Source of the DNA: Arthrobacter sp. Soil764
Lineage (GTDB): Bacteria; Actinomycetota; Actinomycetes; Actinomycetales; Micrococcaceae
Assembly (NCBI RefSeq): GCF_001428075.1
Contig: NZ_LMSI01000020.1
Location: 327,497 to 391,496 of the forward strand
Length of the DNA: 64,000 nucleotides
Direction of reading: 5' to 3'
Made by a program: the position numbers and the translations under genes. A model generated the notes under the pieces. It was not told where the DNA came from. It did not search any database and saw only the letters and a list, made by a program, of their open reading frames with translations. Each line of letters opens with the position of its first letter. The first letter of the stretch is position 1. Below, in pieces: positions 37,803 to 48,974 of the stretch.

Positions 37803-40800
37803 TTACACTGAGGCCCCCGACCACGCCACCTGAAGGGGACAGGAGCGCCCGCCTGAGATGAGGACGCCACGTCCCGGCGGGGGTTGGGCCTCAACGTCAA
37901 ACCTGACCCCAAACAGGTCGCCGTCAGCCATTGAACGTGGACCCAGCAGAAGCCCGGCTCCGGCAGCCCGTGCGTTCATGACCAGCGGAACGCGCTGGAA
38001 GAGCAACGGGCTGTAAGCAGCGGTGACCACCAGGGAATGGCCCAAGGCGTTCAACTGCTCCAGAGCGTTCAGCGCAGGCGGGGCAAGCTGGTCGACGTCG
38101 TCCACCAGCAGCACGGTCTTCGGCGACAGTCTGCCGCCCTCCGCCTGCACCAGCAGGTCCTTCCAAAAATCTCCCGTGGCCTCTGCCGGCATGGGAGAGG
38201 TGCACCACTGTTGCGCCGGGTTGAGTGCCGCCAGTGCGAGCAGGGTATTGCTTTTGCCGCTTCCCGGGTTGCCAAGAATTACGGCGACGCCGCGGCCGGG
38301 CAACCGCAGGGACGCTGGAGCGGGCTCATCGCCGGCAACTCCCAGGAAGGCGTCGCTCTGCCAGCGGTGCGGTTCCGGGATTTCGGAACGCCCTGCCCCA
38401 TCCGCTCCATCCTTCCCGGGAAAGCGTTGCACCGCCGGGTGCTGCAGCCCTGCCTCCTCCATGAACGCTGCCACCTGCCCCACGGTGATTTTCGCGGGGA
38501 GCGGTTCAACACGGAAGGGCGGCGATGCGGCCGGCGGATATTGGGACCCGCTTCCAGCTGCGGCAGGGCGCCGGATCGGGTTGCGGTAGAACTGGCAAGC
38601 AACCGGGCCGCCACCCGCCACAGGACCGAAGGCTGCCGCCCTGCCGCGGACGGCCGGCATGGCAGGCACCCGGGGCCACATCGCCCGGCTTTCCTCACTG
38701 GAACCGGCGGGAAAGAAGAATCGGTTGGGAATGGCGCCAAAGAACCTGGCCGTTACAAGCTCGCGCTCCCCATGGACCACAACCGTAATACCTGCCCTGG
38801 CGCCGTCCCTGACGAGGTCCTGAACCAGATCCTCCGCCCAGGCCAGCGGTCCGGACCGGAAAGCCGACACCCAGGAGCCCCAGCCGACGATCACGAGAAT
38901 GAGTGGTACCTGCCCGGAGGCGGGCTGGCCCAGCCGCTGCCCCAGATCACGGACAAGCCGCTCCAGAATACGGACTCCGCGCCGCAGGTCGTGGAGTCCG
39001 GCATGCGCGCCCACCCGGGCCTCACCTGCAACCGGGCAAAAACTCCCGGCGGAGTCCAGGAAATAGAAGTGGGCCTGGTCGGGGCCGGCCATCAGTTTAA
39101 GGACGGCCACTTCCAGGGCCGATCCGGCTCCGGATGCGGGGCTGCCAATGAATGCTGCGTGGCCGTGGCTGGCAGGGCTCCAAACAAGGGGCTCAAGCTT
39201 TTGTTTCTCGGGCACGTCCATCAGGCCAAGACGCACCTGCCCCGCCGGCGTTTCGGGTTCCAGGGACAGGGGCGGCGGGCTTCCTGAATTCATGGTTTGC
39301 CCGTCCCGTGAGGGCTCTTCCAGTGCGTCCGGCAGGGGAGGAGCCACGGGCCTTCTCGGCACGGCCTGTTGCTGCGCAGTGCACAGGCTTTTCACCAGTG
39401 CAGCCAGCGGTTCCACTGCCTGCGCAGGGGTGGGTATGGAGGCCCGGCCACCGCGGGGGCCGCCTCCCTGGAGGGCAAGGTAATCCGTTGTCCGGTGGAC
39501 GGTAACGGCGATTGGCTGTATGCCTCCGGCAGCGGACGACAGGGACGCCGTCTGGAACTCGCCGGCCGCTTCCGTTCCGCGTGCCAGGAAGGCGCGGCCG
39601 GGAGTAGCAACACTGATGGCCGCGGCGTCTTTGGAGTTGACGATGTCCACGGATTCCATGTCGGACTGCACTCGGAGGGCGATGCTTGAAGTGACGTTTG
39701 CGCGGATGTCAGCTGTTAAAGCTCCCTGCGGTCTCTGCGTGGCCATGATCAAGTGGATGCCCAGCGACCTGCCGATTGACGCTATCCGCAGCAGCTCGCG
39801 GAGAACTTCCGGCGCATCGTCAACCAGCATCCTGAACTCATCAATGACGATGACCAAGTGGGGGAGTACGAAATCTCTGGCCGCCGCAGTGGAGCGGTAT
39901 GTGGAGAGATCAGGGACGCGGGCCGCGGCGAGGCACCGCTCCCGGAGCCGCACTTCTGCCCGAAGCGACCTCAGTGTTCGATCCAGTTCGTCGGCGGCAA
40001 GATCTGTTTGCAGTCCCACGCAATGAACCAGGCTGCTCAGCGGATCAAGACCTGAACCGCCCTTGAAGTCGATGAAGTAGAAGTTGACCCGGTCCGGCGG
40101 GTAGGTCAGGGCGAGCGCGAGGGCCAGGCTCCGGAGCAGTTCCGACTTCCCTGAGCCTGTTGTGCCCGCCACCAGCAGATGGGGGCCGTCGGCGAGTAGG
40201 TCCAGGACCTTCGTTCCGGAGGTGCTCACCCCCACGGGTACGGGCAGCCCCTCAATCCTGGCGCTGGAGTTCCAGCGGTCAGCGGTGGCGGCGAGCGTCA
40301 GGGGCAGGACTTCGTCCAGGCTGCATGCAGCGGGAAGGCCGCTTCGCTGTTCTTTGTCCTGGTGCCGGCAGTCTGCCAGGCGTCGGCAGAAAGCGGTGAA
40401 CACCTCGGCCGGCACCAGGTCCGGGACAAACACAATCTCCCGGTGGTTCTGCACCAGCGTTGACCTGCGCTCGGACAGGAAGATATCCGGTGCGGGTGAT
40501 TCCCTGTCCTCAGGCAGGAAATGAAGAACCTGCCACCCCCTCTGCAGCGCTGCTTCACGCACCGCCTGTTCAGCCGCAGCTGCGACGCTGTCCCCCCGAA
40601 TCAACAGGACGCCGCGCTCGCAGCCCTGTTGATGGCAGCTGTTCAGGACATGAAGGACGGCATTCAGCGTGGCAGCCAGCGTTACTTTGGGTAAATACCG
40701 GGCTGCGAGGGGGAGGGCTCCCGGCGGGCCATAGACGAGGACCTGCACATTGTCCGAGCGCGGGTAGCCCGCCAGTTGCATGAGACAGCAACGGAGGCTG

Positions 40801-41888
40801 CCATCGATGGCAAACCTGGGGCCGCCGATTATGGTGAGCGCGCGGGCAGGGTCGAGCACGACAGGGACGGTTCCCGCCGTTGGGACTGTCCCGGCCGGGC
40901 CAGCCGGTTCCACTTTGATATTGGCTGGCTGTTCTCCCTGGCCCAGCCGCAACCATACTTGCTGGCCCGGGGAGCCCGCACTCGGCATCCCGTTGGCCTT
41001 CTGGGCTGCCAAGGCGACGATGGACAGCGGAGGGGCGCACCGCCGTCGGCGTTCCCTGTCTTCCGCAACAGCTGAGGTCACAGCGGCTGACAGTGCCCGC
41101 CTCTGCCGCCGCCCGCTGACAGCGGGCACCAGGGCCGCAAATACCGAAGCCGCGGAAAAGGCAAGGAACATCCACGTTCCTGTGAGAACGGCCAGCAGCA
41201 CTCCCAGGGCCAGCGGGAGGACTGCGGTCAGAAGGATCAGCGTTCGACTTCCTGTGTCAGGATGACCGGGAACCACGATCGGTTCAGCCACCGGTTTTCC
41301 GGCATCCGCCAGGAGTTTCCCCGGCACATCTGCAAATACCAGAGACAGGCTTGACTGACCGCATCTTAGGGTCGAGTCCGTCGAAACGATGGCGCTCCGT
41401 ATCTTTTGACCGTCCACGTACGTGCCGTTGGCACTGTCCAGGTCAACCAACATGATTTTCGTGTCAGTAACAACGAGACGCGCATGTTCGCGGGACAGCT
41501 CCTGGTCGGAGATGACAATCCGCGTGCCGCTTCGGCCGATGGTGTAAGTGCCACGCCGTAACGGCACGACAGTTCCCGCTGCTGCCCCGCTGTCGATGGC
41601 GAGGACCAGGGGAGGGGACGCATCAGCACTGGGCTGGCGCCGCAGCCGTCGGCCCGAAGGGGCGGTGCCGCCGTCGACGAGGATCGCCGCCTCCACGAGC
41701 GGCGGCACACCGAGGACCAGAGACCGCAGATCCTTCCCATCCACCGTGACCGCGCCCACGTCGAACTTCCGGACCAACTGCTCATGAATGACGTGGCCCG
41801 CCGCGCCGGCGGGTGCATCAATGGACAGCTCCACGGGCGGCTGGGGACGTGACCCGGGGCCGCCAACCAGCGTGCAATTAAGCGTCAT
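37803..41888 (-). CDS. FHA domain plus FtsK/SpoIIIE multi-ATPase, EssC/EccC-like
   Basis: A 1361-residue protein. An N-terminal segment is followed by an FHA phosphothreonine-binding domain (about 112-185; TIGRSGTRIVIS, SREHARL, NGTYVDG), two membrane helices (about 215-250) and three FtsK/SpoIIIE-type ATPase units. Unit 1 has Walker A GTTGSGKS at 575-582 and Walker B-like LVIVIDEF. Unit 2 is degenerate (GSPASGAGSALE instead of GKS). Unit 3 has GNPGSGKS at 1206-1213 and VLLVDDVDQL. This is the layout of the type VII secretion motor EssC/EccC. No WXG100 substrate or other secretion gene is adjacent. A 217-base gap with a DnaA box separates it from divergent glf. Confidence 0.87.
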   Translation of the reverse strand: MTLNCTLVGGPGSRPQPPVELSIDAPAGAAGHVIHEQLVRKFDVGAVTVDGKDLRSLVLGVPPLVEAAILVDGGTAPSGRRLRRQPSADASPPLVLAIDSGAAAGTVVPLRRGTYTIGRSGTRIVISDQELSREHARLVVTDTKIMLVDLDSANGTYVDGQKIRSAIVSTDSTLRCGQSSLSLVFADVPGKLLADAGKPVAEPIVVPGHPDTGSRTLILLTAVLPLALGVLLAVLTGTWMFLAFSAASVFAALVPAVSGRRQRRALSAAVTSAVAEDRERRRRCAPPLSIVALAAQKANGMPSAGSPGQQVWLRLGQGEQPANIKVEPAGPAGTVPTAGTVPVVLDPARALTIIGGPRFAIDGSLRCCLMQLAGYPRSDNVQVLVYGPPGALPLAARYLPKVTLAATLNAVLHVLNSCHQQGCERGVLLIRGDSVAAAAEQAVREAALQRGWQVLHFLPEDRESPAPDIFLSERRSTLVQNHREIVFVPDLVPAEVFTAFCRRLADCRHQDKEQRSGLPAACSLDEVLPLTLAATADRWNSSARIEGLPVPVGVSTSGTKVLDLLADGPHLLVAGTTGSGKSELLRSLALALALTYPPDRVNFYFIDFKGGSGLDPLSSLVHCVGLQTDLAADELDRTLRSLRAEVRLRERCLAAARVPDLSTYRSTAAARDFVLPHLVIVIDEFRMLVDDAPEVLRELLRIASIGRSLGIHLIMATQRPQGALTADIRANVTSSIALRVQSDMESVDIVNSKDAAAISVATPGRAFLARGTEAAGEFQTASLSSAAGGIQPIAVTVHRTTDYLALQGGGPRGGRASIPTPAQAVEPLAALVKSLCTAQQQAVPRRPVAPPLPDALEEPSRDGQTMNSGSPPPLSLEPETPAGQVRLGLMDVPEKQKLEPLVWSPASHGHAAFIGSPASGAGSALEVAVLKLMAGPDQAHFYFLDSAGSFCPVAGEARVGAHAGLHDLRRGVRILERLVRDLGQRLGQPASGQVPLILVIVGWGSWVSAFRSGPLAWAEDLVQDLVRDGARAGITVVVHGERELVTARFFGAIPNRFFFPAGSSEESRAMWPRVPAMPAVRGRAAAFGPVAGGGPVACQFYRNPIRRPAAAGSGSQYPPAASPPFRVEPLPAKITVGQVAAFMEEAGLQHPAVQRFPGKDGADGAGRSEIPEPHRWQSDAFLGVAGDEPAPASLRLPGRGVAVILGNPGSGKSNTLLALAALNPAQQWCTSPMPAEATGDFWKDLLVQAEGGRLSPKTVLLVDDVDQLAPPALNALEQLNALGHSLVVTAAYSPLLFQRVPLVMNARAAGAGLLLGPRSMADGDLFGVRFDVEAQPPPGRGVLISGGRSCPLQVAWSGASV

Positions 41889-41964
41889 GACTTGTCGATT
41901 CCTTCGTGCATGTAGCTACACGCTAGACACCGGACGCAACGCTTGGCGTTGGCTTCTACGCCTA

Positions 41965-41973
41965 TGTGGATAA
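41965..41973 (-). promoter_or_regulatory. perfect DnaA box between the FHA-FtsK gene and glf
   Basis: TTATCCACA on the minus strand (TGTGGATAA as written), in the divergent promoter region, about 70 bases upstream of the glf -10 candidate. Confidence 0.55.
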
Positions 41974-42043
41974 CGGCTGACGCCAGCATGTGGGCCGGGT
42001 CACAGGGGGCATGCGGATTCGACGGGTCGTACGCTCCCTCGGG

Positions 42044-42049
42044 TAGGGT
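42044..42049 (+). promoter_or_regulatory. candidate -10 element for the glf-glfT2-wzm-wzt operon
   Basis: TAGGGT, about 57 bases upstream of the preferred glf GTG. The same hexamer is used by the 37256 and 61381 genes. The -35 region is weak. Confidence 0.4.
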
Positions 42050-42051
42050 AG

Positions 42052-45281
<3,230 letters not shown>

Positions 45282-46151
45282 ATGGCCGGGATGGGTGACG
45301 GGTTCGTCAGGCCCGGAAGTGGCCGCGGCCTGCTGGATGTATACGGTGACCGCTTCCTGTTGAAGCTGCTGGTGCGCAAGGAGATCAAGATCCGCTACCG
45401 CGGGTCGGTACTTGGGCTGCTGTGGTCGTATGTAAAGCCGCTCATGCAGTTCTTGATCTACTTCATCGCGCTTGGCATCTTCCTCAATCTCGAGCACGGA
45501 ACGCCCAACTATGCGATTTACCTGTTCGCCGGCATAGTTCTCGTCAACTTCTTTACCGAGGCTTTGTCCAACTCGACGCGGTCCATCGTCGACAACCGGG
45601 ACCTCATCAGGAAGATCTATCTGCCGAGGGAGCTTTTCCCCGTCGCAACCGTTTGGGTCTCTGCGGCCCATTTCCTGCCGCAATTGATCGTGCTGATTGC
45701 TGCGTGTCTCATCGTGGGCTGGGCTCCGTCAGTGCTGCAGCTGGCCGCAGTTGTTCTGATCTTCATCATGGTTTCCGTGCTCGCCACTGGGCTGGGGCTG
45801 ATGTTCGGGGCCGTCAACGTTTACTTCCGTGACTCGGAGAACATCGTTGACATGATCGTCATGGTGGTCACTTGGGCATCACCGGTGTTATATGTCTGGT
45901 CGATGGTGGAGCGTGTGATGGGGCCCTGGTACTGGGTATACCAGCTGAACCCCATGACAACTGCCGTAGAGGTATTCCACTGGGCTTTTTGGGAGCCCAC
46001 GCTCAAGGCCGACCAGGTTGTCAGCGGCACGCTTCCCCCTGATCTGTTTACCCTCTGGCTGCCGGTGTCGATGCTCGTGACCCTTGGGGTGCTTTTCCTG
46101 GGGCAGTTGACGTTCCGCCGGCTTTCCGTCCACTTTGCCCAGGAGCTCTGA
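45282..46151 (+). CDS. wzm: polysaccharide ABC exporter permease (Wzm type)
   Basis: ABC-2 family membrane subunit of 289 residues that exports a lipid-linked polysaccharide. It has the cytoplasmic entry KLLVRKEIKIRYRGSVLGLLWSYVKPL, six hydrophobic helices, and the extracellular region between the last two with YQLNPMTTAVEVFH. The start ATG follows the glfT2 stop directly with no gap. Together with the next gene it parallels the mycobacterial galactan exporter (Rv3783/Rv3781). Confidence 0.92.
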   Translation: MAGMGDGFVRPGSGRGLLDVYGDRFLLKLLVRKEIKIRYRGSVLGLLWSYVKPLMQFLIYFIALGIFLNLEHGTPNYAIYLFAGIVLVNFFTEALSNSTRSIVDNRDLIRKIYLPRELFPVATVWVSAAHFLPQLIVLIAACLIVGWAPSVLQLAAVVLIFIMVSVLATGLGLMFGAVNVYFRDSENIVDMIVMVVTWASPVLYVWSMVERVMGPWYWVYQLNPMTTAVEVFHWAFWEPTLKADQVVSGTLPPDLFTLWLPVSMLVTLGVLFLGQLTFRRLSVHFAQEL

Positions 46152-46152
46152 G

Positions 46153-46905
46153 ATGACTTCGCTCAGCCCCGTCGCCATCAGTTGTGTTGGCGTCCGTAAG
46201 CAATTCGTCCTGCGGCATACCCGCTCCCTCAAAGAGGCTTTGGTGTGGCTCGTGAAGGGCCGGAAAGGCGACCTGTCCAAAAAATTCCTGGCACTGAATG
46301 ACGTGTCCCTTGAAGTGCGAAAAGGTGAAACCGTCGCACTCCTTGGGCTCAACGGCTCAGGCAAGTCCACACTGCTTAAACTGATCTCAGGGGTACTGCA
46401 GCCAGACGGCGGCAGCGTTCGAACCCGTGGAAGGGTAGCCGGGCTCATCGAAGTAGGAGCCGGCTTCCACCACGACCTCAGCGGCCGGGACAACGTCTAC
46501 CTCAATGGTGCCATTCTGGGCATGTCCGAGAAGCAGATAGACGACATGTTTGACTCGATCGTGGAATTCTCCGAAATTGGAGAATTCATCGACACCGAGG
46601 TCAAATTCTACTCATCGGGTATGTACTTGCGGCTGGCCTTTTCCATCGCAGTCCATACCGATCCCGAAGTCTTCCTGATCGATGAAATTCTCGCCGTTGG
46701 TGATGAGCCGTTCCAGCGGAAGTGCATCGCCAAGATCAAAGAACTGGCTGAGAAGGGCAAGACCCTCTTCGTTGTGAGCCATGATCTCGACCTGGTGGCC
46801 ACGATTTGTGAGCGCGGAGTCCTGCTCGAGCACGGCAAGGTGGTCATGGACGGCGAAGTGCACGAGGTCGTTGGGGAACTCCGCGGCCGGAGCCTGGAAG
46901 CATGA
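46153..46905 (+). CDS. wzt: polysaccharide ABC exporter ATPase (Wzt type)
   Basis: Nucleotide-binding subunit, 250 residues. Walker A is GLNGSGKS at 65-72, with VIEVGAGFHHDLSGRDNVYLNGAILG-type family motif (here LIEVGAGFHHDLSGRDN), signature YSSGMYLRLAF and Walker B VFLIDEILAVGD. The C-terminal carbohydrate-binding domain of E. coli O9a Wzt is absent, as in the mycobacterial galactan exporter, so termination of chain growth is not sensed by this subunit. The start is one base after the wzm stop. Confidence 0.93.
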   Translation: MTSLSPVAISCVGVRKQFVLRHTRSLKEALVWLVKGRKGDLSKKFLALNDVSLEVRKGETVALLGLNGSGKSTLLKLISGVLQPDGGSVRTRGRVAGLIEVGAGFHHDLSGRDNVYLNGAILGMSEKQIDDMFDSIVEFSEIGEFIDTEVKFYSSGMYLRLAFSIAVHTDPEVFLIDEILAVGDEPFQRKCIAKIKELAEKGKTLFVVSHDLDLVATICERGVLLEHGKVVMDGEVHEVVGELRGRSLEA

Positions 46906-46930
46906 CCCCATTCATGTGTGAGGAAGCCAT

Positions 46931-48970
46931 ATGTTGACGTGGCTTCCCGCAGTCCCGTCGCTCCTTGTTGCCTTCGCCATTGTTTTTGTCCCGGGTGCTC
47001 TCCTCGGATGGGGACTACGGCTTCGGGGGATTACGCTCTATGCGTTGGCACCGCTGTTCACGACTACGATAGTGGCCGTCGGTCCTATCCTTTTCCAGTT
47101 GCTTGGCCTTCGTTGGGACAAGAACGGCTTCATCATCACCGCACTGGTCTCCGCCGCTGCGGCGGCAGTGGTGGGCCGACTGGTCGGGAGCACGCCGTCA
47201 GACTTTCGCGGCGGCTACCAGAGGCGCATACGAACAGACATTATCGGTCTGGGTTTGGGAGCAGTCGTGGCTGCCATCCAATTCATGCGCATGTTTGGAC
47301 AACCACAACATATCTCGCAGACTGCGGACAACATCTTCCACTTGAACGCCATCCGCTACATCGTGGAGACAGGCTCCGGCTCGTCCTTGCAGTTGGGTGG
47401 AATGACGGGAATTCCTTTCTACCCCGCAGCCTGGCACACACTGGGTGCCTTGATTGTTGAATTTGCTGGCGTATCCGTCCCGGTTGCAGTCTCCTCCCTA
47501 TGCATTGTCACGGCGGCAGCAGTCTGGCCCGCAGCCGTACTCCTCCTTGCCAGACAGGTGTGCCCCAGATCGCCGAGGGTCGGTGTCCTGGCCGGCCTGG
47601 TCGCTGCCTCCTTCCCCGCCCAGCCGATTCTTCTGGCCATGTGGGGTGTTTTGTACCCCAATCTCTACTCAACAGCCTTGTTGCCGCTCGTCCTTGCCCT
47701 GCTCGTGCGGATGCTCGGTTTCTCGTCGGACCGCAAGGGCCAATTTGAGGGGATTGCTCTCCTCTGCCTCATCATCGGTGCACCCGGTATCGCGCTGGCG
47801 CATCCCGGTGCCGTTATGGCACTGATCGCCATGGGTTGGCCGCTGGTGATCATGGCACATCGACGTGCGGCCCAATGCTTTCTGGCCCGGATGCCCGAGC
47901 AGCGTGCGAGGGCCATCGTCGTGGTGGCCCTGGTTTTGGCCGGCGCGGCTACCGTTGCCTTATGGGGCGCGCTTCGGCCAGAGGCCGTGGACTCCATCGG
48001 CCCACCCGTTCAATCCCTGGCACAGGCTCTGGGGCAAATATTTCTTGGGGCACCCATGGGAGGTGCTGTCGGATTATTCATCGCGGCGGGCCTTCTTGGT
48101 GGGCTTGTTATCGTGACAAGGACGGCCCGGCTGCGTTGGCTCCTGGCCTTGTTTGGCATAACAGCGTTCCTGTTTATCGCTGTTTCCTCTTTTGATCGCG
48201 TGCCGTTCCGCGAGTACATCACAGGCGTTTGGTATAACGATGCGTTCCGCGTCGCCGCTCTCTTGCCTGTCGTCATGGCGCCGATTGTTCTCGTTGGATT
48301 CGACTGGTTCCTGGTGCGCGCAATGCGGTTGGTGGGTAAGGCCATGCACGGGGGAGCAGCCGAACGCCGACTCCTGCGCATTGCAGCACTGGCTGGCCGT
48401 CTTCAGTCCCCGCGGATGTCCCTCCAGTCCGTAGTTTTGATCGTTTTCGTATTCCTCTTCGCTGCCGAGAGCCAGCTGGGAAATATGAGGATGGCCGTAT
48501 GGGATGCACAGAACGGATATAACCAGACCAACCAGTCCGAGCTCCTAAGTACCGACGAAGAACGCCTGCTCATGCGCGTTGCTGCGCACGTTCCGAAAGA
48601 CGCCGTGATTGCGGCTAATCCATGGACAGGAGCTTCACTCGTCTACGCCTACACGGGTCGACGCACGCCAGAACTGCACACGTTGTCCACGGTGAACGAC
48701 GACATGAGGACGGTAGACGCAAAGCTGCGTGAAGCCCGACGGGATCCACAGGTCTGCGGAGCAGTTGACCGCCTCAACGTGGGATACGTGCTCGATTTTG
48801 GAACCAGGGAGTTCCGTAATTTCAGGCACGAGAACTATGACGGTCTTCTGGGACTGGACAGAGCGGGCGTTGCGCACGTCATTGATCAGGAAGGCGGCGC
48901 GCGTCTACTGAAGCTTGACGTCTGCGGCGGCGCCGATTCGGCAATGGCGAATAAAGAACAGGGGCAGTGA
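46931..48970 (+). CDS. DUF6541 large membrane protein, first copy (putative GT-C glycosyltransferase)
   Basis: A 679-residue protein with about 12 hydrophobic segments over the first 520 residues and a soluble C-terminal domain. The first large extracytoplasmic loop contains SQTADNIFHLNAIRYIVETG, with acidic residues at the place used for catalysis in GT-C transferases. The C-terminal part has NPWTG, VCGAVDRLNVGYVLDFG and GLLGLDRAGVA. The start has AGGAAG upstream, and it lies 25 bases after wzt. It is paralogous to the next gene. A transfer of sugars from a polyprenyl carrier outside the membrane is inferred from fold and context only. Confidence 0.8.
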   Translation: MLTWLPAVPSLLVAFAIVFVPGALLGWGLRLRGITLYALAPLFTTTIVAVGPILFQLLGLRWDKNGFIITALVSAAAAAVVGRLVGSTPSDFRGGYQRRIRTDIIGLGLGAVVAAIQFMRMFGQPQHISQTADNIFHLNAIRYIVETGSGSSLQLGGMTGIPFYPAAWHTLGALIVEFAGVSVPVAVSSLCIVTAAAVWPAAVLLLARQVCPRSPRVGVLAGLVAASFPAQPILLAMWGVLYPNLYSTALLPLVLALLVRMLGFSSDRKGQFEGIALLCLIIGAPGIALAHPGAVMALIAMGWPLVIMAHRRAAQCFLARMPEQRARAIVVVALVLAGAATVALWGALRPEAVDSIGPPVQSLAQALGQIFLGAPMGGAVGLFIAAGLLGGLVIVTRTARLRWLLALFGITAFLFIAVSSFDRVPFREYITGVWYNDAFRVAALLPVVMAPIVLVGFDWFLVRAMRLVGKAMHGGAAERRLLRIAALAGRLQSPRMSLQSVVLIVFVFLFAAESQLGNMRMAVWDAQNGYNQTNQSELLSTDEERLLMRVAAHVPKDAVIAANPWTGASLVYAYTGRRTPELHTLSTVNDDMRTVDAKLREARRDPQVCGAVDRLNVGYVLDFGTREFRNFRHENYDGLLGLDRAGVAHVIDQEGGARLLKLDVCGGADSAMANKEQGQ

Positions 48971-48974
48971 GAAA

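Noticed and set aside
37775..37808. Weak hairpin (GTGTA/TACAC with CGAC/GTCG inside) between the small membrane protein and FHA-FtsK genes
   Set aside because: The stem is interrupted and overlaps a stop codon; not strong enough to call a terminator.
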